Under the pieces are notes generated by a model. The model ran no database searches. It had not been told where the DNA came from and was given only the letters and a program-made list of their open reading frames with translations. Positions 48,244-55,899 of a DNA stretch of 64,000 nt are shown here, one piece after another. Both the position numbers and the translations under genes were made by a program. Source of the DNA: Alicyclobacillus contaminans DSM 17975 (GTDB lineage Bacteria > Bacillota > Bacilli > Alicyclobacillales > Alicyclobacillaceae); contig NZ_AUCA01000011.1 in NCBI RefSeq assembly GCF_000429525.1, forward strand, positions 17,401 to 81,400, in the 5' to 3' direction. The stretch's first letter is position 1, and each line of letters opens with the position of its first letter.

Positions 48244-48690
48244 CTACCGAATGGCCACCCGAACCAAGGCGACCACGAAAGATATCGCCATGCATACCAC
48301 GTACACGAACAGTTCCCGCGTCACCCTGCGTTCACGAAGGGCATGCAACACCAGACTGAGCGCGCTGCCGATGACGGCAAAAAACCATGTATAAATGATG
48401 GCTTGCGGTTGCCAAGCATGCGGAATACAGCTGACAACGGCAAACACACAGGCGATTGCAACCAAGACACGGTTGAGGATGACTGCGCTGAACATCGGCC
48501 AAGATCTGAAGCCACGAACGGACTGCCAGCGCTTTCGGGCGCGCCAAGCACGCATGCTGACCACGCGACCTTTGGATCCTCGCTGTCCATCCCGCTTTTC
48601 GCTGCGCAATTTTTCGTCCTGACTTTGCACTGCGATCGCCCCCATCACCATGCTCATCACCATCGTAGCGCCTCGTCCAAACATCTGCAA
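48244..48690 (-). CDS. Small hypothetical membrane protein
   Basis: I do not recognise this protein. The frame encodes about 148 residues: a basic, Arg/Lys-rich N-terminal third, then three hydrophobic segments (SAVILNRVLVAIACVFAVVS, AIIYTWFFAVIGSALSLVLH, LFVYVVCMAISFVVALVRVA). The start is taken as TTG at 48690 with AAAGGA upstream; a TTG at 48714 is also open. A terminator follows, which supports a real gene. It is divergent from comM across about 120 bases. Confidence 0.6.
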   Translation of the reverse strand: MQMFGRGATMVMSMVMGAIAVQSQDEKLRSEKRDGQRGSKGRVVSMRAWRARKRWQSVRGFRSWPMFSAVILNRVLVAIACVFAVVSCIPHAWQPQAIIYTWFFAVIGSALSLVLHALRERRVTRELFVYVVCMAISFVVALVRVAIR

Positions 48691-48811
48691 TAAGATGTTC
48701 CTTTGTCCTGACAATTCTGGCTGCAGCGGCGAATTCCTGCTATATCTATACGTATGTTTTTCCGGCTTGAAATTGGCATGGACGAATCATTCATGAACGG
48801 AGGCGAATGCC

Positions 48812-50290
48812 ATGATTGGACGATGCATGGCCGCCGTGCTGCACGGCTGGGTGGCCACCCCGGTCTCCGTGGAAGCGGACGTCATGAACGGATTACCTCA
48901 ATTTCACATTGTCGGTTTGCCTGATTCTGCGGTGAACGAATCAAGGCTGCGAATCAAGTCCGCCATCCGCAACAGCGGCCTGCCGTTCCCGAACCAGCGC
49001 ATTACCGTCAACCTCTCTCCGGCCAGCGTGCGCAAACGTGGCGCAGCGTTGGATTTGGCCATCGCCATCGCCATTCTGCGGGCTGCAGGGACCATTCCCG
49101 CAGAGCACGCCACCATTACGGCCTTTTGCGGAGAACTGAGCTTGTCGGGACAGCTCGAGCCCATTCGCGGCCTGGTGCGTTTGGCGTTCGCCCTTCGCGA
49201 ACAGGGCATGACCGGCCTCATGGTGCCGGCCCAACAGCAGTTCCAATGCCTGCGCATATCTGGCGTTTCCTGGTTTCCTGTGCATTCGCTGGCGGATGTG
49301 GTGCGACTGCTGACTTCGAAAGACACACCCAAGCCATATCCCGGGACTGCGCTTGTCACTCCGTCCCCCGAGGCCGGAGATGTTGATTTTGCAGACGTGG
49401 TTGGCATGCAGGATCTCAAGCGCCTAGTGTCGGCAGCCGCCATTGGTGGGCATCACACCCTGCTTGTGGGCCCTCCGGGCTCAGGCAAGACCATGCTCGC
49501 CGAGCGAATGCACACCATTCTGCCAGACCTTGACGACCTGCAGGCTCTTGAGGTCTTCTCCGTACATGAAGCGGCGGGATACGACCATCCTCCCACCGTC
49601 CGTCCCCCCATGCGCATGCCGCATCACAGTTTGACGGTCGCCGGGATGATTGGCGGCGGCCAAATTCCTGTCCCCGGCGAGGTGACCTTGGCCCACCGGG
49701 GAGTGTTAGCGCTCGACGAGTTGTTGGAATTTCAACGGCCCGTGCTGGAATCGCTCCGCGAACCGCTCACCAACGGGGTCGTACATCTGTCTCGAGCCCG
49801 TCAGGCGGTGGTACTTCCAGCCGCGTTTCAACTGGTGGCCACGCTCAATCCGTGTCCCTGCGGACAGCACGGATTCGGCGAATGTCGGTGCACGCAGCAC
49901 AGCGTACAGAAATATTGGGCTCGTCTGTCCGGCCCGCTGCTGGACAGAATGGCGCTGTGCATCCACGTGGAACGGCATGCGCCCATCTCTCCGCACAGCG
50001 TCGACCATTCCCCCATCTCATCGATGGACATGCGGCGTCGCGTCGCCGAAGGCAGAGCGGAACGGCTCCGACGCACATCGTCCGACGCCGGTGGACGGCA
50101 GCATACAGTCGATTTCACCGACGCTGCCCGCAGCGCGTGGCAGCGCATCGCTTCCGCCCGCGATCTGTCACAGCGAGCCGCCCACACACTAGTGCAGGTG
50201 GCGCGCAGTATCAGCATCGCGGATGGACGTACTGCCGTCTCCGCCGAAGATGTTTCGGAAGCGTGGGCGCACCGTCCCCGCGTTCTGTAG
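48812..50290 (+). CDS. comM: YifB/ComM family Mg-chelatase-like AAA ATPase
   Basis: ComM homologues are hexameric helicases that promote branch migration of transforming DNA in Gram-negative bacteria; a role here is inferred. The N-terminal Lon-like domain (GLPQFHIVGLPDSAV, then INLSP-type VNLSPASVRKRGAALDLAIA) precedes the AAA core with Walker A VGPPGSGKTML (about 219-229) and GVLALDELLEF as Walker B. The C-terminal domain has ATLNPCPCGQHG zinc-like Cys residues. GGAGG stands before the ATG. It is the only + strand gene in a 50-kb minus-strand array. Confidence 0.93.
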   Translation: MIGRCMAAVLHGWVATPVSVEADVMNGLPQFHIVGLPDSAVNESRLRIKSAIRNSGLPFPNQRITVNLSPASVRKRGAALDLAIAIAILRAAGTIPAEHATITAFCGELSLSGQLEPIRGLVRLAFALREQGMTGLMVPAQQQFQCLRISGVSWFPVHSLADVVRLLTSKDTPKPYPGTALVTPSPEAGDVDFADVVGMQDLKRLVSAAAIGGHHTLLVGPPGSGKTMLAERMHTILPDLDDLQALEVFSVHEAAGYDHPPTVRPPMRMPHHSLTVAGMIGGGQIPVPGEVTLAHRGVLALDELLEFQRPVLESLREPLTNGVVHLSRARQAVVLPAAFQLVATLNPCPCGQHGFGECRCTQHSVQKYWARLSGPLLDRMALCIHVERHAPISPHSVDHSPISSMDMRRRVAEGRAERLRRTSSDAGGRQHTVDFTDAARSAWQRIASARDLSQRAAHTLVQVARSISIADGRTAVSAEDVSEAWAHRPRVL

Positions 50291-50312
50291 GTGGCGCGGC
50301 TGAGCCGTGCGT

Positions 50313-50699
50313 TCACCAGCCGTCCAACGCGTCACGCACATGGCGCAATCGATGCACAACGCCATCGCGCATATATATGCCAATGACATCGAGGCGAACC
50401 GGTCGTCCCCGGAGCTCGGGCTGGGTCAACAGCAAGCATTCAATCAGTCGCCGCAAGTGTCTACGCTTGTGGGCGTCCACCGCTTCTTCGGCGGTGCCAA
50501 AACGCTCACTGGCTCGGGTCTTCACTTCCACCACGACCACCCAGTCCCCCTCCGACGCGACCAAATCCAATTCCCCAAAGCGGCACCTCCAATTGACCGC
50601 ATGAACGCGCCAGCCGAGTGACCGTTCCAGATACTCGCGGGCGATCCGCTCCCCTTCGGGGCCAATCCTAGGCTTCGCCCTCTCTTTGCCGGTAGACAA
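50313..50699 (-). CDS. YraN family endonuclease-like protein (UPF0102)
   Basis: Small protein of the restriction-endonuclease-like fold. The family core is GELDLVASEGDWVVVVEVKT, with the acidic and Lys residues of a PD-(D/E)xK centre. The N-terminal GERIAREYLERSLGWRVHAV also matches. Function unproven. The start is TTG at 50699 and overlaps the ylqH-like gene by 32 bases. It converges on comM with 22 bases between. Confidence 0.92.
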   Translation of the reverse strand: MSTGKERAKPRIGPEGERIAREYLERSLGWRVHAVNWRCRFGELDLVASEGDWVVVVEVKTRASERFGTAEEAVDAHKRRHLRRLIECLLLTQPELRGRPVRLDVIGIYMRDGVVHRLRHVRDALDGW

Positions 50700-50931
50700 T
50701 AGCCAACACCTCGGCTACGGCCGCGTACAGGGCTTCCGGAATCACGGCCTCGACTTCCAGCGCCATCAACGCATCAACCAGGGCATCGTCCTCGCGAACC
50801 GCCACATTGGCTTCGCGAGCCCGGTGCAGAATGGCTTCCGCCACAGCGCCCGAGCCTTTCGCCACCACCCGCGGCGCCATGTCATCCTGCTGTTGGTACC
50901 GCAGTGCCACCGCTCGCTTCGGTTTCATCAC
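50668..50931 (-). CDS. ylqH: Free-standing FlhB C-terminal-domain-like protein (YlqH)
   Basis: An 87-residue protein collinear with the cleaved C-terminal fragment of this organism's FlhB. MMKPKRAVALRY matches PTHFAVAIRY, APRVVAKG matches APKVVAKG, and VIPEALYAAVAEVLAIVYRQ matches the FlhB end. It lacks the membrane part and the NPTH cleavage motif. B. subtilis ylqH sits in the same place. Its ATG overlaps the upstream FliK-like gene as ATGA. Function unknown; interference with or modulation of flagellar export is a hypothesis. Confidence 0.9.
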   Translation of the reverse strand: MMKPKRAVALRYQQQDDMAPRVVAKGSGAVAEAILHRAREANVAVREDDALVDALMALEVEAVIPEALYAAVAEVLAIVYRQREGEA

Positions 50932-52259
50932 GCGTCAGCCTCCTCCAGATCTCCCACAGACCAGCCATCCATGCGCCACCCCACCCTCGACAAGGCTGCC
51001 GCAGCCTGTGCCTGGCTTCGTTCCAGCCGCTGGCGAAGCGCTCGATGATCGGTGCCGAAGTGAATATAGAGGGAAGGATAGCTGCAAATGAAGTGAATCG
51101 CCACCGTTCGACCTTCATAGGGCACCGTGAGGCGAAGGCGATGGACCGTTTGCCCGTTCGGGCCCGTGCGCGACTGACGCTCGCCCTGCCAGCGCACCAC
51201 GAGCCGTCGTTCATCGTCGCGAGCGGGCCCCGGTACCCATATGCCCGCGCCCGTGACCGTCCCATCCGGATCCTGAACCGCCGCGCTCATCCTGTCCGCC
51301 GTCACCCACGCTTCCAGCGCATCACCGCGCGCCCCTGCCAGATGCTCTGCCCGCACCGCATGGAACGGTATCAATCGCCCGCCATCCGACGCCTCTATCC
51401 CTGGTGCGTCGCGCAAAAAGGTTGGATGGACCAACGTCGCGCGCCCCGCAGACGCCCCGGCGGAACTGCGTTCCACCAAGCTCGTCATGGCCGCCCACAA
51501 CGCCTCGACCGCCTTGCTTTGTAGGGACTGCTCCGCAGCTGTGGAGACCTCGGGCGCGGCGGCGTACGGTGCTGTTCCGGATGGATCCGATGCCACCTCG
51601 GATGCGGTGGCCGCAGGCTGCCCTGCTGCGGCAGGCCCGATCCTGGACACAGCGCGAGCGGTCGGTGTTCCTTGAAATTGGGCGCCCCCCATCGCCGATG
51701 CCCCCGCAGGCATGGCGACAGTTCCGGGCAGCGGCGAGGATTCCGGTACAGACCGTGTCGCTTCGACCGCCTTCGGCGTCGCTGTCGTAGACGAGAATCC
51801 TGCATCGCGGGATGAGGTCCCCGCCGCAGGCGAAGGTCCCTGCACGGGCGAGGTCTCGGACAAGGGGGAAGGTACCGGGGCGGGAACGGTTCTTGCAGAC
51901 GCTGCTGCAGAAGCCGGTTCCGCCGGACGTTCTGACATCCCGTCCTTCTGCCATTGCCAGAGTTCGGTCAACAGCCGACGCCATCCCCATTCCGCCTGGA
52001 TGTACCGAGGATTGCTCAGAATGGCGAGAGGCAGCGTTCGTTCCAAGGGCAGGATGGTGTCACCCTGCGCAGCTTGTGCCGCGCTCCGTATGCTCGTGTC
52101 CGCCTTGGTGCCCGGTTCAGCGGCCGGGGTAGTCGGAAGCGTTCGGTTCGGACGCCCTTCTTCCAATGCCTGTCCCAGTTCCCGAACACCGTTCAACCGA
52201 GTGACCGACCCCATTCCCGGATTCGCGGTGATGCCTCGAATGGTGGGATCCATTACCAC
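50928..52259 (-). CDS. FliK-like protein next to ylqH (YlqG position)
   Basis: A 443-residue protein with a Pro/Ala/Ser/Thr-rich low-complexity middle (about 110-290). The C-terminal domain of about 100 residues (TVHRLRLTVPYEGRTVAIHF, then an HFGTDHRALRQRLERSQAQA helix) has the strand-strand-helix pattern of hook-length control domains. It overlaps rnhB by seven bases and ylqH by four. Position equals B. subtilis ylqG. Similarity to FliK is by architecture and context; I would not call it a functional ruler. Confidence 0.7.
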   Translation of the reverse strand: MVMDPTIRGITANPGMGSVTRLNGVRELGQALEEGRPNRTLPTTPAAEPGTKADTSIRSAAQAAQGDTILPLERTLPLAILSNPRYIQAEWGWRRLLTELWQWQKDGMSERPAEPASAAASARTVPAPVPSPLSETSPVQGPSPAAGTSSRDAGFSSTTATPKAVEATRSVPESSPLPGTVAMPAGASAMGGAQFQGTPTARAVSRIGPAAAGQPAATASEVASDPSGTAPYAAAPEVSTAAEQSLQSKAVEALWAAMTSLVERSSAGASAGRATLVHPTFLRDAPGIEASDGGRLIPFHAVRAEHLAGARGDALEAWVTADRMSAAVQDPDGTVTGAGIWVPGPARDDERRLVVRWQGERQSRTGPNGQTVHRLRLTVPYEGRTVAIHFICSYPSLYIHFGTDHRALRQRLERSQAQAAAALSRVGWRMDGWSVGDLEEADA

Positions 52260-52891
52260 AACCTCGCTTGCAGGTGCCGCTGCACAGGTGCGAAGGACTT
52301 CCTATGGCACGCAGCGGGACCAAATTTTTGGAGTGCCGCAAGATGAACGGGTGTTCCGTAGCCCGCGTTCTGGTCGAATCCGTATTCCGGATAGGACTCG
52401 GCCAGTTCGGCCATCAACCGATCACGATACACCTTCGCAACCACCGACGCGGCGGCGATACTCAGACATTTCGCATCGCCATCCACCACCGGGATGCTGG
52501 GCCACGTCCTATCCCCGTACAGCGGCGCGTACGGTCCGTCCACCAGCACCAGGGAAACAGTGGTCTCCAAAGCCTCCATGGCTCTTGCCATGGCGAGCCG
52601 CGACGCCTGCAAAATGTTGCTTGCGTCAATCTCCTCCGAACTGGCGATGCCGATACTCACCGCTCGCGCGTTTCGGCAGATGATGTCATACAGCGCTTCG
52701 CGCTTCGCGCGCGACAATTTCTTGGAATCATCCACGCCCACAAACGCGTCGGGTGCCTGTCCCAGCACCACCGCAGCCGCGACCACCGGTCCGGCCAAAG
52801 CGCCGCGTCCGGCCTCGTCCACGCCCGCAAGATGTTCGGCGGTTCCGGCCAGCGCGCGTTCAAACCTCCACATACTGTGTACTTTCTCCAT
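52253..52891 (-). CDS. rnhB: Ribonuclease HII
   Basis: Removes RNA from RNA-DNA hybrids and misincorporated ribonucleotides. The catalytic acidic residues are visible in AGVDEAGRGALAGPV and in SLVLVDGP; DGDAKCLSIAAASVVAKVYRD and the C-terminal CHRKSFAPVQ follow. The start is placed at ATG 52891. A TTG at 52933 is open but falls in the terminator T tract upstream, so it is unlikely. It lacks the N-terminal extension of B. subtilis RnhB. Confidence 0.95.
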   Translation of the reverse strand: MEKVHSMWRFERALAGTAEHLAGVDEAGRGALAGPVVAAAVVLGQAPDAFVGVDDSKKLSRAKREALYDIICRNARAVSIGIASSEEIDASNILQASRLAMARAMEALETTVSLVLVDGPYAPLYGDRTWPSIPVVDGDAKCLSIAAASVVAKVYRDRLMAELAESYPEYGFDQNAGYGTPVHLAALQKFGPAACHRKSFAPVQRHLQARLW

Positions 52892-52934
52892 CGGCGACGC
52901 CTTCAGCGCGCCGTGTCCGTTTCCCTTCGCCAAA

Positions 52935-52975
52935 GAAAAACCCCCAGTCGACTGTTCATTCCCAGTCTACTGAGG
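52935..52975 (-). terminator. Terminator between rbgA and rnhB
   Basis: On the minus strand CCTCAGTAGACTG pairs with CAGTCGACTGGGG (one mismatch, one G-U) and is followed by TTTTTC. It ends the rplS-rbgA transcript about 32 bases after the rbgA stop. Confidence 0.78.
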
Positions 52976-53006
52976 ATTCGTCCGTTTGACCAGATGGTCG
53001 GAGATT

Positions 53007-53927
53007 TCATTCATCACGTTCAGGCTGATCGTTCTCCCATGCCGCGGAAGTTGGCGCCCATTCCAACGTGACCCGCCCCAGCTTTCCAGTCTGCAGCTCA
53101 CGCAGAACCAATTCGGCCGCACGCCCCGTATCGACCACGCCACCGCTCTGCATCAGCCCCCGCTGCCTGCCAATGGCCGCGAGCAAAGGCTCCACCGCAT
53201 CCCACACCTCGGCAACGCCGGACCACGCCGTCTCCGGGAGGACCGGGACACCGTATCTGTCCGCCAGCAACCGCGGATAATGAGTGGAACACCAAACAGC
53301 AAAATATGCAAAGAGTGATTCCTTGTCCAGGATCTCCGACTTGATGGCCCCCGTAATCGCCAGGGTGTGGGCGACGTGTTCCTCTTCCAGTTTCGGCCAC
53401 AGCACACCCGGGGTGTCCAACAGTTCCACTTGTCCGAGGCGGATCCATTGTTGCATCTTGGTAATCCCTGGGCGATCCCCCACGTTGGTGGCCGAACGTC
53501 CGGCCAGTCGATTGATGAGAGACGACTTGCCCACGTTCGGGATGCCCACCACCATGACCTTCAGCGGACGGGGCCGAATGCCCCGCTTCGCGTCCTTCGC
53601 CCGCTTCTCCGAGGCCACCGCCTCCAGTGCCGGGAGCACCCGTTGAACCCCTCGTCCCGTGCGCGCATCCAACGTGACCACCTGGTGCCCCTCGCGGCGC
53701 AGATGGGTTTCCCATCCGGCCGTCTGGGTTGGATCCGCCAGATCCGCCCGGGTCAGCACCACGACTTTCGGCTTTCGGCCAATCAGGGATTGTAGCATGG
53801 GATTCGCGCTGGCGTGCGGGATTCTCGCATCCAGCACCTCCACCACCGCGTCCACGCGGGCGATGGATTCGGCCATTTCGCGGCGAGCCTTCGCCATATG
53901 GCCGGGAAACCAATGAATCGGCTGCAC
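53007..53927 (-). CDS. rbgA: Ribosome biogenesis GTPase RbgA (YlqF)
   Basis: Circularly permuted GTPase needed for late 50S assembly. The motif order is permuted as expected: VVLTRADLAD (G4) first, DARTGRG (G5), then VVGIPNVGKSSLINRL (G1), PGIT (G2) and LLDTPGVLWP (G3). The N terminus IHWFPGHMAKARRE and a C-terminal RNA-binding domain match. The start is GTG at 53927 with AAGGAG eight bases upstream. 306 residues. Confidence 0.96.
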   Translation of the reverse strand: MQPIHWFPGHMAKARREMAESIARVDAVVEVLDARIPHASANPMLQSLIGRKPKVVVLTRADLADPTQTAGWETHLRREGHQVVTLDARTGRGVQRVLPALEAVASEKRAKDAKRGIRPRPLKVMVVGIPNVGKSSLINRLAGRSATNVGDRPGITKMQQWIRLGQVELLDTPGVLWPKLEEEHVAHTLAITGAIKSEILDKESLFAYFAVWCSTHYPRLLADRYGVPVLPETAWSGVAEVWDAVEPLLAAIGRQRGLMQSGGVVDTGRAAELVLRELQTGKLGRVTLEWAPTSAAWENDQPERDE

Positions 53928-53984
53928 AACAGTCGCTCCTTCACGTCTCACGAAGCCACATCGGCAACGACGTCTATGATTGAA

Positions 53985-54013
53985 CAACGGGAGGCTCGCT
54001 GAGCCTCCCGTTG
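53985..54013 (-). terminator. Hairpin after rplS, without a clear U tract
   Basis: CAACGGGAGGCTC and GAGCCTCCCGTTG form a 13-bp perfect stem seven bases after the rplS stop. On the minus strand it is followed by TTCAATC, a poor U tract. It may be a weak attenuator or an mRNA 3' end stabiliser before rbgA. Confidence 0.5.
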
Positions 54014-54019
54014 ACCGCG

Positions 54020-54361
54020 TTATCGGATTTCCTTAATCCGCGCTGCCTTGCCGGACAAACCACGCAAGTAATACAGCTTCGCGCGGCGCACCTTGCCACG
54101 GCGCATAACCTCAATCTTTTCGACTTTCGGCGAATGCACCGGGAACGTACGCTCCACTCCGACACCGTAAGATACTTTTCTCACGGTGTACGTTTCACTG
54201 ATGCCGCTTCCGCGGCGACGAATCACAACGCCTTCAAACACCTGAATCCGCTCGCGCTGACCTTCGCGCACCTTCACGTGTACGCGGACGGTGTCGCCCG
54301 GCCGGAAATCCGGAATGTCCGAACGCAGTTGTTCTGCCGCCACTGCTCGAAGTAGATCCAT
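54020..54361 (-). CDS. rplS: 50S ribosomal protein L19
   Basis: Large-subunit protein at the subunit interface. The sequence is near-identical to the family: [40 protein letters not shown] and the C-terminal [20 protein letters not shown]. The start at 54361 has GGGAGG eight bases upstream; 113 residues. Its own promoter lies 70-100 bases upstream. Confidence 0.98.
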   Translation of the reverse strand: MDLLRAVAAEQLRSDIPDFRPGDTVRVHVKVREGQRERIQVFEGVVIRRRGSGISETYTVRKVSYGVGVERTFPVHSPKVEKIEVMRRGKVRRAKLYYLRGLSGKAARIKEIR

Positions 54362-54432
54362 CGAAACGGCCTCCCTTCCCACAGGTGTTCATGCCTTCAT
54401 CGCGCAGAGGACCACCGTAATCACACCGAGAC

Positions 54433-54462
54433 ATTGTATCACAGCTCCCGCGTGCTGAGCAA
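54433..54462 (-). promoter_or_regulatory. Promoter of rplS
   Basis: On the minus strand, -35 TTGCTC (54457-54462) and -10 TACAAT (54433-54438), 18 bases apart, with a TG two bases before the -10 (extended -10 element). Leader about 65 bases. The stretch between this promoter and the terminator at 54613 holds nothing else I can identify. Confidence 0.7.
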
Positions 54463-54612
54463 CGTATTTTTAAGCCCCGCTGCTCCGTTCACCATCCATC
54501 GCTTGCGCACCATGAATCCTCCCTTCGCTCATCACGGCGCAGCACCGAGTGTCCTGGTTACACGGCGTCCGCATGCGCATCTCCCACGCTCCGCGCCGAC
54601 GGCGCGTCAGTA

Positions 54613-54655
54613 CAACAAAGGGCTGCCCCGTGCTATTGCACAGCGGGGACAGCCC
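54613..54655 (-). terminator. Terminator of the riboswitch-controlled small ORF
   Basis: On the minus strand GGGCTGTCCCCG pairs with CGGGGCAGCCC (one bulged T) around a TGTGCAATAGCA-type loop and is followed by TTTGTTGT. It lies about 35 bases after the small ORF stop and separates that transcript from rplS. Confidence 0.75.
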
Positions 54656-54689
54656 GGCATTCACCCTTGTGGTGGATATGGTCCCTGGA

Positions 54690-54836
54690 TTATGCGCGAA
54701 TCTCGTCCGACACGTCGGTTGACTTTTCCGGCTCGGAATTCGGCGTCGCTTCTCGATGCCTTTTCAAAGCGCGGTTCAGAGACTTCATGATCTCAAGGTC
54801 ACGAATCAGATCCGGCAATTCAGGTTGCTTCTTCAT
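54690..54836 (-). CDS. Small hypothetical protein under c-di-AMP riboswitch control
   Basis: A 48-residue highly charged protein (begins MKKQPELPDLIRDLEIMKSL, then a basic NRALKRHRE stretch and an acidic Ser/Glu/Asp tail). No Cys and no membrane segment. GAGGGGG stands eight bases before the ATG at 54836. The frame remains open to a GTG at 54914, but without a ribosome site. I do not recognise the family. Promoter, riboswitch, ribosome site and terminator around it argue that it is expressed. Its job may relate to osmotic, potassium or cell-wall control, since that is what c-di-AMP riboswitches usually govern; this is inference. Confidence 0.65.
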   Translation of the reverse strand: MKKQPELPDLIRDLEIMKSLNRALKRHREATPNSEPEKSTDVSDEIRA

Positions 54837-54944
54837 GACATCATCCCCCTCGATTTGTTGAAATCGCGGGTTCCAATTGGATGTCGTCGGGACGTACACT
54901 ATGCGTGTATTCACGCACCGTGTCTGTCCGTTGCACGAACCTGC

Positions 54945-55066
54945 CTACACGCTTACGGAGTTAGCTGACGGATTCGGGAGTAGGATCCCTACGTCGAGAC
55001 ACCTCGACGATTCACCCCAATTGATTGGGTCCTCCGCTTCCATTGGAACTCAGCGATAGTATACGT
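54945..55066 (-). ncRNA. Cyclic di-AMP riboswitch (ydaO/yuaA element)
   Basis: On the minus strand the segment carries the conserved blocks of the ydaO aptamer in order: AAGCGGAGGACCC, TTGGGGTGAATCG, a hairpin (GTCGAG-GTGT-CTCGAC), TAGGGATCCTACTCCCGA, and AATCCGTCAGCTAACTCCG. P1 can close through CGCT near 55053 and AGCG near 54951. These blocks match the known two-site c-di-AMP-binding fold. In known cases ligand binding lowers expression of potassium transport or cell-wall hydrolase genes. Here no terminator directly follows the aptamer. Two small hairpins lie between it and the small ORF, one (CGATTT-GTTG-AAATCG, 54851-54866) just before the ribosome site, so translational control is possible. 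Confidence 0.9.
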
Positions 55067-55071
55067 AAAAC

Positions 55072-55101
55072 ATTATAACAGAAGGCAGGATTCGTCTACA
55101 A
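55072..55101 (-). promoter_or_regulatory. Promoter of the c-di-AMP riboswitch transcript
   Basis: On the minus strand a perfect -10 TATAAT (55072-55077) with TG two bases before it (extended -10) and a partial -35 TTGTAG 18 bases upstream. Transcription would start within a few bases of the aptamer 5' end, which fits well. Confidence 0.75.
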
Positions 55102-55134
55102 CCCAAAAACCGGAACCGGCCCCTTGAATCTGCG

Positions 55135-55899
55135 TCAAGTCTGTGAATTCTCCAACTGTTTGATGAGATCTTTCGGAAGCTGCACCTTCGCAATCTCCTG
55201 ATTGATGTCGAAGAACTCCGTCTGCGTATCGGTTTCGGCGGCACCCATGCCCCCAACGGATCCGACGGAGATGGTCGACACCTGGCGGAGATTGTGGCTG
55301 GTTTGCCCCACGTAGAACGTGTACACCACCGCACCGGCCGGCCCGTGGATTGGCAGCGGCAGCCACGTCGGTTGATACTGCACCATGTCAACCGGAATGA
55401 CCGCGCGGTAGACGTCGCAGTATTCGTCGTTCACATACGACTTCTGCAGCTGCACCAAGGGGATGTTATGGGACTTGGCCGCGGCAATCACGAACGCAAA
55501 CGAGACATACGGATTGAGTTGCTTCCACGCGGAGACCTGACTCCACTCCCCGTTGTCGTACGTGTAGGCAGCCTGTCCTTGTTGGTAAAACTTTACGTAG
55601 TTGTTCGCTTCCGCAATCCCGAAGTAGGCGGTGTCCGGCACATTCACGCCACCGTACACCGAGTACGTGGTCCGCGTGGAACCCTGCGCAAACGAGGCAT
55701 CCATTTTGACCATGAACATCTTCGCGGATACGCCCCGCTCTGCACTGGCCAAAATGTCATCCCAAGTCGACAGGTTCACGGAGGTACCGGACTGATCTTC
55801 GGGCTGATTGGTGGACGGCTGCACCGCCGGACCACAGGCGCTGAGCAAGCCCATCAATGACAAAGTCGTCAACGTCGTCAGGATGGTGCGCTTACGCAA
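55135..55899 (-). CDS. Lipoprotein of a surface operon (LolA/LppX-like fold suspected)
   Basis: A 254-residue secreted lipoprotein: signal helix then lipobox LLSAC with Cys22. The mature part opens with a Gln/Asn/Ser-rich linker and continues with alternating beta strands (MFMVKMDASFAQGSTRTTYS, NNYVKFYQQGQAAYTYDNGE) reminiscent of LolA- or LppX-type lipid-binding sheets. That fold is only suspected. The start is TTG at 55899 with GGAGG seven bases upstream, inside the preceding gene (8-base overlap), so the two are translationally coupled. Confidence 0.78.
   Translation of the reverse strand: MRKRTILTTLTTLSLMGLLSACGPAVQPSTNQPEDQSGTSVNLSTWDDILASAERGVSAKMFMVKMDASFAQGSTRTTYSVYGGVNVPDTAYFGIAEANNYVKFYQQGQAAYTYDNGEWSQVSAWKQLNPYVSFAFVIAAAKSHNIPLVQLQKSYVNDEYCDVYRAVIPVDMVQYQPTWLPLPIHGPAGAVVYTFYVGQTSHNLRQVSTISVGSVGGMGAAETDTQTEFFDINQEIAKVQLPKDLIKQLENSQT

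Noticed and set aside
54434..54790. 118-codon open frame on the + strand across the rplS upstream region
   Set aside because: It runs over the rplS promoter, a terminator and the small ORF in antisense, and has no ribosome site or recognisable protein features.
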